64,000 nt of DNA from contig OZ252260.1 of NCBI GenBank assembly GCA_965249925.1, positions 5,766,001 through 5,830,000 on the forward strand. The letters are read 5' to 3'. This DNA is from Hoeflea_A sp965249925 (GTDB lineage: Bacteria > Pseudomonadota > Alphaproteobacteria > Rhizobiales > Rhizobiaceae). Shown piece by piece: positions 1 through 7,927 of this stretch. Numbering within the stretch: position 1 is the stretch's first letter; every line of letters begins with the position of its first letter. The position numbers were made by a program, and so were the translations under genes. The notes beneath the pieces were generated by a model. The model ran no database searches and was not told where the DNA came from. It saw only the letters and a program-made list of their open reading frames with translations.

Positions 1-1023
1 CAGTCCCCCGTCGCGCGGTGTCATTGACAGCATCGTCTGGCGTCTGGCCGTTTTCGCCTGGCCCAAGTTTCCGGAAAATCGGAAGGCGTGGACTGGATCC
101 GCCGTCGAAACTCGATTCGGATCCAAGGCCGACCAGGAATCGGACGAAGGGATCGGAGGCGGCCACTGCAACCGCTCGCGACACATACCTTCATCGTCCA
201 ACACCTGGTAACGCAGCCCATCCCCGTCTATGCACGCCTGAACGCAATGCAGGTATTCGACGTCCTGGGGCATGCGATAAGCCGTACCGGCACCGGCCGT
301 GGTGATCTGCAGGACGCCCTGATGCACCTGTGTGTCAAATGCCAGGATGTGGCTGCACAGATAGGCAAATACGCGGTGCTCGACCAGCAGACGCCAAAAC
401 CCGTCGCGATACTCGGATCCGATGGTTCGCTGATAATCACCGGTATAGCCGTTGACCGGAAACGCCGGGTGATGACCGATGACAAACTTCCACCGGGCGT
501 CCGCGTTGTCCTTCAAAACCCATTCCAGCCAATCGGTTTCCAGATGGCCTTCGCCGCCAAGCCCGGTCCACATGGTGTTGACGATTACCAGCAACAGCTC
601 GTCCTGACGCACGAAATAGGACAATCCCCGCTGATCGTCCGGTCCATTCTGCGGCAGGTGCGGGCACATCTCCCGGTACACGCGCTCGCTCATGGCATCG
701 TAAACCGTATGATTGGCCGGGCAATTGTAGATGGGCACGGAAAGGGACCGAGGACCGGCCATTTCGACATCCCACCAGTGCAGCCATTGTGCGCGAAGTT
801 GCTCCTCGCTGTCGGTGAGCCCGATCACCTCGTCGCCGGGATAGATGATGAACTCGGGTGACGGGCCAAGCCGCATCACCACATCATTGACTCGCCGGAG
901 ATTTTCGCTGTGCAGGTGCCCGGCAATACCGGCGCAGCTGTCGCCGTAAAGCACAAACTGGTGGCCCGGGCCGCGTGGCGTGAAAGCGGGAATCGGGCCG
1001 GCGTTGTTGGAACCGATGGGCAA
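1..1023 (-). CDS. Metallophosphoesterase, 3' end cut by window edge
   Basis: The minus strand is open from about 1050 to base 1, so the gene is incomplete at its C-terminus. The translation has the calcineurin-like phosphoesterase pattern in order: LYGDSCAG near residue 27, YPGDEV, CPANHTVYDAMSE (the GNH motif as ANH), VIGHHPAFPVNGY, and CSHILAFD in place of the final GHxH. These residues normally hold two metal ions for phosphoester hydrolysis; the substrate cannot be told. No ATG precedes the first motif. TTG at 1023 (GGA about 7 bases upstream) or TTG at 1050 are the possible starts, with in-frame stops just beyond. It is transcribed divergently from the acetyltransferase at 1182. The family call is solid, the start is not. 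Confidence 0.82.
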   Translation of the reverse strand, partial: MPIGSNNAGPIPAFTPRGPGHQFVLYGDSCAGIAGHLHSENLRRVNDVVMRLGPSPEFIIYPGDEVIGLTDSEEQLRAQWLHWWDVEMAGPRSLSVPIYNCPANHTVYDAMSERVYREMCPHLPQNGPDDQRGLSYFVRQDELLLVIVNTMWTGLGGEGHLETDWLEWVLKDNADARWKFVIGHHPAFPVNGYTGDYQRTIGSEYRDGFWRLLVEHRVFAYLCSHILAFDTQVHQGVLQITTAGAGTAYRMPQDVEYLHCVQACIDGDGLRYQVLDDEGMCRERLQWPPPIPSSDSWSALDPNRVSTADPVHAFRFSGNLGQAKTARRQTMLSMTPRDGGL

Positions 1024-1181
1024 GATGTTTCCGTTCGCGAAAGCAGCCAAAACGCGACTCTATCAGGCCGTCTTGGCGGCACAAGTCAAATTGTGACGGC
1101 ATTCTCCGAGCCGTGACTTGCCGGGCAGATGGATCGTTGTCATGTTGGGCCATCGAACCAAAAGGGTGAGGCATATTCGCG

Positions 1182-1745
1182 ATGGCGCGAACCGAGCGTC
1201 AGAAGATGGAAGCAGGGGATTGGTATACGTGCATCGATCCCGAGTTGGAGGATTTGCGCGACCTCGCCATGGAGGCTGTCCACGAACACAATCAGCTGCC
1301 GCCGCGGCAACGCGGACAGCTGGGTCCCAAGCTGCGGGGCCTTCTGGGTTCCGTAGGCGAGGAGGTACGCATCGAAGCGCCGTTCCACTGCGCCTATGGC
1401 AGAAACCTGTTCCTTGCCGAGTCCGTATACTTAAACGCCGGCTGCGTGGTGCTCGACACCGCCCGGGTGGACATCGGCAGCGGCTCCATGCTCGGACCGA
1501 CGGTACAGATATATTGCGCCGAGCATGCCGCCGATCGGGCCGAAAGGGCTGCCGGCCTGGAGATCGCGAAACCGGTATCCATCGGGAGAGATGTCTGGAT
1601 TGGCGGTGGCTCGGTGATCCTCTCCGGCATCAAGATCGGCGACGGCGCAATCATCGGCGCCGGCAGTGTGGTTACACGCGACGTCCCCGCCGGTGCAACC
1701 GTCAAAGGCAATCCGGCGCGACCGGCTCAAGCCTCTCCTAAGTAA
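1182..1745 (+). CDS. Maltose/galactoside O-acetyltransferase family protein
   Basis: This 187-residue protein belongs to the left-handed beta-helix hexapeptide acetyltransferases of the Maa/LacA/NodL type, which move acetyl from acetyl-CoA to a sugar hydroxyl. An N-terminal Maa segment (MxAGxWY, residues 9-15) precedes repeated hexapeptides such as VSIGRDVWIGGGSVI and IKIGDGAIIGAGSVVTRDVP near residues 125-165, and the end VKGNPAR is typical. The length is normal for the family. It stands alone on the plus strand and its last 19 bases overlap the end of the convergent SRPBCC gene. The natural acceptor sugar is unknown. Confidence 0.93.
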   Translation: MARTERQKMEAGDWYTCIDPELEDLRDLAMEAVHEHNQLPPRQRGQLGPKLRGLLGSVGEEVRIEAPFHCAYGRNLFLAESVYLNAGCVVLDTARVDIGSGSMLGPTVQIYCAEHAADRAERAAGLEIAKPVSIGRDVWIGGGSVILSGIKIGDGAIIGAGSVVTRDVPAGATVKGNPARPAQASPK

Positions 1746-2188
1746 CGCGCGAGTCCGTCAAGGCAGCCCAGCCATCCGTCCCGGTGGGATCGATAGACGG
1801 TTTGATCGCGGATCCGGCTGTGTTCCACCACCACGTCCGTCATGCCCTGACGGTCCGTAAGGCGTACGCAGACCTTTTCGAGGGGTCCGTGGTCGGCTCC
1901 ACCGGTTTCGCGATGCCAGGTGAATTCGATCATGTGGGGTGGTTCGATGCGCAGGAACTCTCCCGAAATCCAGATGACGGATCCGTCGGCAAAGCGATTG
2001 CCGATCCGGTAGGCGCCTCCGATGCGCAGGTCGATCGTGCAATCGCTGCATTCGACGCTCTGCGGGCCCCACCATTTTTGCAATTGGGTCGGGTCGGTCC
2101 AGGCGCGAAAGACCTCTTCGGGAGTGCCGCGAACCGTCCTGCGCACCACCAGTGACAGCGCCTGATCCGGATCACCCTTCGGCATCAC
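1727..2188 (-). CDS. SRPBCC (AHSA1-type) domain protein
   Basis: This is a single-domain START/AHSA1-like fold of 153 residues. Family hallmarks are RTVRGTPEEVFRAWTDPTQLQKWWGP near residues 16-41 and the closing GWLGCLDGLARYL helix. Such proteins have a hydrophobic ligand pocket; many sit beside ArsR regulators and act in stress or small-molecule responses, but the exact role is unknown. Its start overlaps the end of the upstream arsR-type gene by 17 bases, so the two are one transcription unit. A second SRPBCC gene lies on the other side of the shared operator at 2577-2592. Confidence 0.9.
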   Translation of the reverse strand: MMPKGDPDQALSLVVRRTVRGTPEEVFRAWTDPTQLQKWWGPQSVECSDCTIDLRIGGAYRIGNRFADGSVIWISGEFLRIEPPHMIEFTWHRETGGADHGPLEKVCVRLTDRQGMTDVVVEHSRIRDQTVYRSHRDGWLGCLDGLARYLGEA

Positions 2189-2564
2189 CAGAATCCTCCG
2201 ATTTGTCTCCAGCGCCAGTGCGATGCTTCATATGAACGCTCAGGGCATCAAGCGTCTCATCCCAGAACCGTGTATAGTGATCGAGCCAAGCCTGGGCGGA
2301 CTCTAGCGGCGCACGCTGCAAGGAGCATATGCTTGTGCGCCCTTGGGTGTCGCGTTCGATCAAGCCAGCTTTCTCTAATGTTTTCAGGTGCTTGGACACG
2401 GCATTGAGCGACATGTCAAACGGCGCGGCCAGGGACGTTACCTTTTCAGGCGCGACTGAAAGCCGCCTGAGCAAGGCGCGTCTTGTCGGATCGGACAGCG
2501 CGTGGAAAACCCGATCGAGCCGCTCCTCCCGCTGATCCCTCTGAACGCTTGCAGTCTTTGCCAT
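2172..2564 (-). CDS. ArsR-family winged-helix repressor
   Basis: This 130-residue regulator has the ArsR DNA-binding core FHALSDPTRRALLRRLS (residues about 20-36) followed by the recognition region MSLNAVSKHLKTLEKAGLI (about 51-69). It lacks the ELCVCDL metal motif of ArsR itself, so it is probably not a metal sensor. It belongs to the subgroup genetically tied to AHSA1/SRPBCC proteins: one SRPBCC gene overlaps its 3' end and another is divergent at 2638. It most likely represses both through the palindrome at 2577-2592, which lies 13 bases upstream of its start codon. Confidence 0.92.
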   Translation of the reverse strand: MAKTASVQRDQREERLDRVFHALSDPTRRALLRRLSVAPEKVTSLAAPFDMSLNAVSKHLKTLEKAGLIERDTQGRTSICSLQRAPLESAQAWLDHYTRFWDETLDALSVHMKHRTGAGDKSEDSGDAEG

Positions 2565-2576
2565 CTTGCATAATCC

Positions 2577-2592
2577 TCAACCATTTGGTTGA
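2577..2592. promoter_or_regulatory. Palindromic operator between arsR-type and SRPBCC genes
   Basis: The 16 bases form a perfect inverted repeat with 7-base arms TCAACCA and TGGTTGA and a two-base centre (TT). It is centred in the 73-base gap between the divergent ArsR gene and the SRPBCC gene at 2638. A dimeric ArsR repressor typically binds such a site. The assignment to this regulator is inferred from position. Confidence 0.7.
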
Positions 2593-2637
2593 ATATCATT
2601 ATGCCGCTGGCAAGCACCCAAGACAAGGAGCAGACCA

Positions 2638-3027
2638 ATGTCGACCCACGTCCACCAGGAAGTCGTCTTAAGCGCCCGACCGGATCAGGTGTTTCGAACC
2701 TTTATGGATGAAAGGGAGCACAGTGCCTTCACCGGGAGCGCGTCGAAGATCGACAGCCGCCCGGGCGGGCTCGCTGAAATGCACGACGGACAGATCGTCG
2801 CGCGCAACATAGAGGTGGAGCTGGACGAACGGATCGTTCAGGCGTGGCGGGTCAATGCCTGGGATCCGGGTGTCTATACGCTGTTGCGCATCACATTCGA
2901 GGCCGAAGGCGAGGCAACGCGCGTGACACTCGACCAAACAGGGTGTCCGGACGGGACGGCCGACCATTTGGCGGAGGGCTGGAACCAACGGTACTGGCGT
3001 CCGCTGGCGGCGCATTTCGCGACCTGA
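2638..3027 (+). CDS. SRPBCC (AHSA1-type) domain protein
   Basis: This is a second AHSA1-like protein of 129 residues, beginning with a beta strand and RPDQVFRTFMDEREHSAFTG (residues about 14-33) and ending with the amphipathic helix that contains GWNQRYWRPLAAHF. It is shorter than the minus-strand paralogue at 1727 and only distantly similar to it. An AAGGAG ribosome site lies about 7 bases before the ATG. It is divergent from the ArsR gene and probably under the same operator. No enzymatic residues can be assigned; ligand binding is the likely role. Confidence 0.88.
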   Translation: MSTHVHQEVVLSARPDQVFRTFMDEREHSAFTGSASKIDSRPGGLAEMHDGQIVARNIEVELDERIVQAWRVNAWDPGVYTLLRITFEAEGEATRVTLDQTGCPDGTADHLAEGWNQRYWRPLAAHFAT

Positions 3028-3211
3028 AGCAGGATCCGTCCAGCAACAGCGCTTTTGTTGTCGAGCCGGCGGGAAACCCGGACCGGGGCAGCGCAGAGAC
3101 CTTGTGACAACACCCGCGCAAATATGCAGTATGGCGCGTCGTTGCCGCATGGAACGCGGCAATTCCATGTGAGCATGACACCGCGCCGGAGATCCACAAT
3201 GATATTGAGTA

Positions 3212-3227
3212 ATTTGTATTGACAAAT
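3212..3227. promoter_or_regulatory. GntR-type operator candidate upstream of the thiolase-fold operon
   Basis: A perfect inverted repeat with arms ATTTGT and ACAAAT separated by ATTG lies 42 bases before the thiolase-fold gene. Almost the same element precedes the epimerase gene (6517-6532), and a weaker one precedes the ABC transporter (12237-12252). The TGT-N4-ACA core resembles sites of HutC-subfamily GntR regulators, one of which is encoded at 9936. The regulator-site link is inference. Confidence 0.6.
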
Positions 3228-3268
3228 CCGCCTACTTGACGTTTCCTCGCACCGTCAGGGAGTGAGGA

Positions 3269-4438
3269 ATGGTCTTGGTCGCCGGGACAGGCATGACCGC
3301 ATTCAACCGTCGCAAGGACGGCAGCGGTTTTCGCGACTGGGCCGCAGAAGCCCTGGACGAGGCGCTTGTCTCCGCACGGATCGATCGCACCGATATCGAT
3401 GCCCTGGTGGTCGGCAGCGAGAGCGATTTCTTTTCCTTTCAGCTCAACCCGGCTTCGGTGCTTGCCGACGATTGTGGATTGCACGGCGTATCCTGTCAGC
3501 GTGTTGAAGGCGGCGGCGCGACGGGTCAGCTCGCGATCCATGCCGGTGCGTCCCTCATCCTGTCGGGGGCTGCGAGGCGTGTTGCCGTGATCGGCTTCGA
3601 GGCATCGGCATCCTATTTGAGCGGTGCTGCCGTTTCCGAGCTGTATGGGTTTTCCTTCGATGCCTGGACCGATGGCATGACCGGCGTCACGGCGACGGCC
3701 CTCTATGCGTTATCGGCAAAGGCCTTCATGGCACGATGCGGCGCCCGGACGGGCGATTTCGAGACGATTGCCGTCCAGAACCGGGCCAACGCACGCGGCA
3801 ATCCACTGGCGCATCTACCACTTGACGTAACATCGGATGACGTAAGGAACTCTCCGGTGATCTCCGATCCCTATCGCCGCCTCGACTGTTCGCCGCTCAG
3901 CGACGGGGCGGCGGCGCTCATCCTGGCAAACCCCGATAGCGCACCGGCGGACCGGCGACGGTGCGCCCGTATCATCGGCATCGGCAGCGCCAATGACCGG
4001 GTGCGGCTGGGAGACCGATCCGATGCCGGTTTCTTCGCCGGCAAGCGGCTTGCCGCCCAGCGTGCCTATGCGATGGCCGGGATCGAACGACCGCACCGTC
4101 AAATCGCCCTTGCCGAGGTGTATGACGCCTATTCCGGAGCGCAGCTTCAGGCGATCGAAGCGCTTGGGCTTTCCGAGGACTTTCTGAGCGAACACCGGTC
4201 GGGCGGTTTCACCCCGAGCGGACGTCTTCCGGTCAATACCTCCGGTGGGCTGCTGGGGCAGGGTGCGCCCGCCGGTGCGACGGGCGTGGCGCAGGCCGTG
4301 ACCTGTGCCCGGCAAATCGATGGTGTCTATCACGAAACGCTGCAACTGCGCGAAAAACCGCCAGTGGCCATCGCCGATACCCACGGCGGCATCGCGACCG
4401 TTTGTGCGGTGACAGTCTTCGCAGGAGCCGAACATTGA
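3269..4438 (+). CDS. Thiolase-fold protein (SCP-x/Ltp type) lacking the usual Cys and His
   Basis: This 389-residue protein has the layout of SCP-x thiolases and lipid-transfer thiolase-like proteins: an N-terminal VAGTGMTAF strand, RVEGGGATG near residues 78-86, CSPLSDGAAALI, EVYDAYS and GGLLGQGAPAGATG. In true thiolases the second motif carries the nucleophilic Cys and the last one reads GHP; here Gly83 and an Ala replace Cys and His. It therefore cannot work as a normal acetyl-transferring thiolase. Cys-less members such as Ltp2 act as retro-aldolases together with a DUF35 partner, and a DUF35 gene follows directly. Aldol-type cleavage of an acyl-CoA is the best guess. Confidence 0.85.
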   Translation: MVLVAGTGMTAFNRRKDGSGFRDWAAEALDEALVSARIDRTDIDALVVGSESDFFSFQLNPASVLADDCGLHGVSCQRVEGGGATGQLAIHAGASLILSGAARRVAVIGFEASASYLSGAAVSELYGFSFDAWTDGMTGVTATALYALSAKAFMARCGARTGDFETIAVQNRANARGNPLAHLPLDVTSDDVRNSPVISDPYRRLDCSPLSDGAAALILANPDSAPADRRRCARIIGIGSANDRVRLGDRSDAGFFAGKRLAAQRAYAMAGIERPHRQIALAEVYDAYSGAQLQAIEALGLSEDFLSEHRSGGFTPSGRLPVNTSGGLLGQGAPAGATGVAQAVTCARQIDGVYHETLQLREKPPVAIADTHGGIATVCAVTVFAGAEH

Positions 4439-4815
4439 AGCATCAACTGACACTCGCATACCAGCTCGGTGAGGGGGCGCTCCAGCCATACCTGCAAGGT
4501 CTGTGCGACGGCGTGGCCAACGCCAGGATGTGCACCCTGTGTGAGCGAGTCACTTTCCCACCTGAGCGCTCCTGTACCTGCCAGCAAAAAGGCAACCGAC
4601 CGCCAGCCTTCGGGTGGAAGACGCTCTCCGGAAAAGCGACGATTCTGCATCGCACGACCGGCGTCGACGGTGACTTCGCCCTTGTCCGATTTGCCGGGGC
4701 GGACAATCTGGCGGTCTGCCGCCTGGCCGATCCCCGACAGCAGGGTGATCAGGTTCAACTGGTTGCCGCTGGACCGCAGCGACCGGTATTGACCGTTGCT
4801 GTGCGAGCGGCCTGA
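4435..4815 (+). CDS. DUF35 / OB-fold Zn-ribbon partner of thiolase-fold protein
   Basis: The protein has about 126 residues. An N-terminal helix is followed by a rubredoxin-like zinc ribbon (CTLC, then CTC about ten residues later) and an OB-fold domain, the organisation of DUF35 proteins such as ChsH2. DUF35 proteins bind acyl-CoA and form complexes with thiolase-fold enzymes. TTG at 4435 is chosen as start because it overlaps the stop of the thiolase-fold gene (TTGA) and has AGGAG eight bases upstream; no ATG fits. The overlap implies translational coupling and a two-protein complex. Confidence 0.85.
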   Translation: MKHQLTLAYQLGEGALQPYLQGLCDGVANARMCTLCERVTFPPERSCTCQQKGNRPPAFGWKTLSGKATILHRTTGVDGDFALVRFAGADNLAVCRLADPRQQGDQVQLVAAGPQRPVLTVAVRAA

Positions 4816-4832
4816 CAAATGAGGGCAAGATA

Positions 4833-6494
4833 TTGAAACCATTGACAGAATGGACTGCGGAAGCGCTCTCGCGAATCGGCCTGGTGCAAACCGACAAAGG
4901 TCTGCAGATCATCATTCCGCCGGATTGCAACATCTACGCGATGACCGTTGGCCGCTATCTCGGGCCGGCGGATCGGAACCGCAGGGCGATCAGTATCGAG
5001 GAGCCGGGCGGCACCATGATTCACTACAGTTTCGCCGAAGTGGACGACGCGGCGACGGCGCTGGCGGTGCGTCTTCGGGAGCTGGGATTTGGTCGCGGCG
5101 ATTATATCGGGCTTCATTGTGGCATGCGCCCGGAAACGGCGATTGCCCATATGGCGATCTGCAAGATCGGCGCCGTCGCGGTGACGTTGTCGCAACTCTA
5201 CGGACCGGACACGCTCGCCCATGCGCTCAACGATTGTCGCGCCCGGGTTTTGTTGACCACCGAAACCGCTTGGGCGCCGCTGCGCGATCAGGCGCAAGTG
5301 CTGTTTCCGCATCTCGATCATGTTCTGGTCGCTTCGTGTCAGGGGCAGGAAGAGGACCTGACCAACGTCCTGCGCACACCGCCGCCGCTCGACTTCACGC
5401 CGGATCTGACAGGCGCCGACGATCCGGCTCTGCTCATGTACACCTCCGGATCGACGGGCATGCCCAAGGGCATTCTGCACGGCCATCGGGTCCTGGCGTC
5501 CTATCGACCGTCGATCAACCTGTTCTTCGACCTGGCGCTGGAGGACACGGATGCGGTTTACTGGTCGCCGTCCGACTGGGCCTGGGTCGGCGGTCTCCTG
5601 GACATGCTGTTTCCGGCCTGGCTTGCCGGTCGGCCCGTGGTAACCTCCGAGGCACGCTTCCAGGCGGAATGGGCCTTTGCCTTCATGGCGCGGCATCAAG
5701 TGACCCATACGTTCCTGGCGCCGAGTGCCATCCGCCGCCTGGCGCAAACTGCCGATCCGCGCGGCGAACACGATCTTGCCCTGCGGGTCATATGCACGGG
5801 CGGCGAGGCTCTGGCCGCCGAGATCCTGGAATGGGCCGAAAACAGGCTTAGCGTCGTCTGCAACGAGTTTTACGGGATGACGGAGGTCAACCACCTGATC
5901 GGCAATTGCGCCCGGCTCTACCCGCGTCGGGCCGGATCGATGGGCCTCGCCTATCCCGGGCACAGCGTGCTGCTTGTCGACCAGGAAGGGCAGCGGGTGC
6001 CATCCGGCGATATCGGCGAGATCGTCACGACAGCCGACGCGCCGACGCGGTATCTGGGCTACCTCAACAATCCGGACAAGGAAACGGAACTGCGGCTCGG
6101 CGACTTTATGCGGACCCACGATCTGGCGGTGCGGGATGAGGATGGCTACTTCTGGTACAAGGGCCGCTCCGACGATCTCATCAAGTCGTCCGGCTTCCGC
6201 ATCGGTCCGTCGGAGATCGAGGAATGCCTGATCGCCCATCCGGCGGTCGCCGAGGCCGCCGTGGTGGGCAAGCCGGATGCCGAACGCGGGGCCATCGTCA
6301 AGGCGTTTGTCCGATTGGCGGACGACTACAGCGACGGTGCATCACCTGCTCTTGAACGGGAACTTGCCGATCATGTGCGCACCCGGCTGGCGCCCTATAA
6401 GGCGCCGCGGGAGATCGAGTTCGTCGATCGTTTCGAAATGACCTCCTCCGGCAAGATCAACCGAAAGCTGCTCCGGACGGTTTCGGCCGGTTGA
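4833..6494 (+). CDS. AMP-forming acyl-CoA synthetase (ACS-like)
   Basis: This 553-residue ANL-superfamily ligase activates a carboxylic acid as acyl-adenylate and transfers it to CoA. The P-loop YTSGSTGMPKGILHGH sits near residues 203-218, the aromatic motif EFYGMTE near 346-352, the hinge YKGRSDDLIKSSGFRIGP near 444-461, and the catalytic lysine in TSSGKINRK near the C-terminus. All motifs are intact and the length is typical of acetyl/medium-chain synthetases. The start is TTG at 4833 with GAGG about 8 bases upstream. As third gene behind the thiolase-fold/DUF35 pair it probably makes their CoA-thioester substrate; the acid is unknown. Confidence 0.92.
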   Translation: MKPLTEWTAEALSRIGLVQTDKGLQIIIPPDCNIYAMTVGRYLGPADRNRRAISIEEPGGTMIHYSFAEVDDAATALAVRLRELGFGRGDYIGLHCGMRPETAIAHMAICKIGAVAVTLSQLYGPDTLAHALNDCRARVLLTTETAWAPLRDQAQVLFPHLDHVLVASCQGQEEDLTNVLRTPPPLDFTPDLTGADDPALLMYTSGSTGMPKGILHGHRVLASYRPSINLFFDLALEDTDAVYWSPSDWAWVGGLLDMLFPAWLAGRPVVTSEARFQAEWAFAFMARHQVTHTFLAPSAIRRLAQTADPRGEHDLALRVICTGGEALAAEILEWAENRLSVVCNEFYGMTEVNHLIGNCARLYPRRAGSMGLAYPGHSVLLVDQEGQRVPSGDIGEIVTTADAPTRYLGYLNNPDKETELRLGDFMRTHDLAVRDEDGYFWYKGRSDDLIKSSGFRIGPSEIEECLIAHPAVAEAAVVGKPDAERGAIVKAFVRLADDYSDGASPALERELADHVRTRLAPYKAPREIEFVDRFEMTSSGKINRKLLRTVSAG

Positions 6495-6516
6495 CGGCAT
6501 GATTTGATTTGCACTA

Positions 6517-6532
6517 ATCTGTATTTACAAAT
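6517..6532. promoter_or_regulatory. GntR-type operator candidate upstream of the epimerase-kinase-aldolase operon
   Basis: Arms ATCTGT and ACAAAT flank the centre ATTT, one base different from the site at 3212-3227. The element ends 13 bases before the ATG at 6546. A TTGACG hexamer at 6491-6496 could be a -35 box, placing the palindrome over or near the -10 region. Repetition of the element before a second operon argues for a shared repressor, presumably the GntR protein encoded at 9936. Confidence 0.6.
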
Positions 6533-6545
6533 TGGGCTCTACTTC

Positions 6546-7382
6546 ATGAAATATGGCATACATTCCGGGCTTTGGATGACCCGCTGGACCGACGAGATCG
6601 ATCCGATCATGTCGGTGGTCGCCGATCTGGGTTTTGACGGCGTAGAGATCTCGCTGCTGGGTATCGGACATGAGCGGGCGGGTGTGCTGAATAATGCGGC
6701 GCGTGATCGCGGACTTGAGATCACCTGTTCGACCGGCCTTGCCGCGCATGAGGATCCGACGTCGCCCGACTCCGAGATACGCGATACTGCGCAGACCGCG
6801 TTGGAAAACGCGATACGCATCGCCGCTGAACTGGGCGCGCGCCGGCTTGCGGGTGTGCTGGCCGCCCCTTGGGGTGTTTTCGACCCGGACGACAAACCGG
6901 GCCGCGCGGCGCGATCCGCTGAGGTCCTTGGCCGGCTGGATTCCCTGTTGCAGCAGGAAGGGATTGTGCTGGGCATCGAGGTGCTCAATCGTTTTGAGAG
7001 CGATCTCATCAATACCGCCGAGGAAGGCATCGCTTATGTGGATACGATCGGGTCGTCGCATATCGGTCTGCTTCTCGACACGTTCCATATGAATGTTGAG
7101 GAAAAGGATGCGCCCGCCGCCATTCGAGCAGCCGGCGACCGGCTCGCGCATTTCCACGTGTCGGACAATGACCGCGGCACGCCTGGCAACGGCCATTTCG
7201 ATTTTGAGGCCGTTGCCGGCGCTCTGCGCGACATCGGCTATGACGGTTGGATCACCGCCGAGATGTTCGTCGTTCCGGGGCATCCGACCAGTGCGGATCT
7301 GAATATCTGGCGCCCGCTGGAACCGGATCCGACCGAGGCGGCCGGCCAGGCGCTGCAGTATGTGAAAGCGACATTTCCATGA
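6546..7382 (+). CDS. Sugar epimerase/isomerase, TIM barrel (ketose 3-epimerase type)
   Basis: This 278-residue protein belongs to the AP-endonuclease-2/xylose-isomerase-like barrel family. The metal ligands of D-tagatose/D-psicose 3-epimerases are all recognisable: Glu145 (GIEVLNRFE), Asp178 (LLLDTFHMN), His204 (HFHVSDNDRGTPGNG) and Glu239 (TAEMF). ATG 6546 is taken as start because the first residues MKYGIHSGLW match the family and an in-frame ATG further upstream would run through the palindrome at 6517. It is the first gene of an operon with dhaL, dhaK and a LacD-type aldolase. It probably inverts C3 of a ketose before phosphorylation. Confidence 0.87.
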   Translation: MKYGIHSGLWMTRWTDEIDPIMSVVADLGFDGVEISLLGIGHERAGVLNNAARDRGLEITCSTGLAAHEDPTSPDSEIRDTAQTALENAIRIAAELGARRLAGVLAAPWGVFDPDDKPGRAARSAEVLGRLDSLLQQEGIVLGIEVLNRFESDLINTAEEGIAYVDTIGSSHIGLLLDTFHMNVEEKDAPAAIRAAGDRLAHFHVSDNDRGTPGNGHFDFEAVAGALRDIGYDGWITAEMFVVPGHPTSADLNIWRPLEPDPTEAAGQALQYVKATFP

Positions 7383-7927
7383 CGGCCAGGCGCTTTTTCG
7401 ACCGCCTGATGCCGCTGTTCACGAAGGAGCAGTCGCGCCTCAATGATCTCGACGCAGCGATCGGCGACGGCGATCACGGCAGCACGATGGTGCGGGGTTT
7501 AACGGCCGCGGCAAAGGCCGATGACGGACGACAGGCCAAGGCGTTCATGCGGGCTTCCGGGGGTGCCGCCGGAACGCTTTTCGGACTGATCCTGCATGAG
7601 ATCGAGCTCTATCTGAACGGCAGCGGAAAAAAGCTGGCCGATCACCTCGACCGGGCCCTGGAGCGCATCCGAAAACTCGGAAGGGCGGAGGTTGGCGACA
7701 AAAGCATGGTCGATTCGCTGGATCCGGCCGTCTCGGCGCTCCAGGCCGGCCGCAGCATCGACGACGCAGCCGATGCAGCCGAAGCCGGACGCGACGCGAC
7801 GCGCGACATGGCGGCGCGGCGCGGGCGTGCCCGTTACGTCGAGAATGCCGGCAGGCAGCACGTCGATCCGGGTGCCACATCCGTCTGCCTGATCCTGCGT
7901 GCACTGGCCAACGAGGTGGGGATGTGA
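7379..7927 (+). CDS. dhaL: DhaL-type nucleotide-binding subunit of a dihydroxyacetone-kinase-like enzyme
   Basis: This is a 182-residue DAK2-domain protein with the Mg-ADP binding motifs IGDGDHGSTM (residues about 28-37), GGAAGTLFG, VGDKSMVDSLDPA and GRARYVENAG near the end, so it looks complete. Its ATG overlaps the epimerase stop (ATGA) and its own stop overlaps the GTG of dhaK. DhaL holds the phosphoryl donor while DhaK binds the sugar. No DhaM phosphotransferase gene is present in the window, so the subunit may use ATP directly rather than the PTS. Confidence 0.9.
   Translation: MTARRFFDRLMPLFTKEQSRLNDLDAAIGDGDHGSTMVRGLTAAAKADDGRQAKAFMRASGGAAGTLFGLILHEIELYLNGSGKKLADHLDRALERIRKLGRAEVGDKSMVDSLDPAVSALQAGRSIDDAADAAEAGRDATRDMAARRGRARYVENAGRQHVDPGATSVCLILRALANEVGM

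Noticed and set aside
88..861. Plus-strand open frame of 257 codons at the left edge
   Set aside because: Antisense of the metallophosphoesterase, which shows the ordered metal-binding motifs.
4755..6239. Minus-strand open frame of 494 codons
   Set aside because: Antisense of the AMP-forming ligase, whose plus-strand motifs are all intact; long antisense frames are expected in GC-rich DNA.
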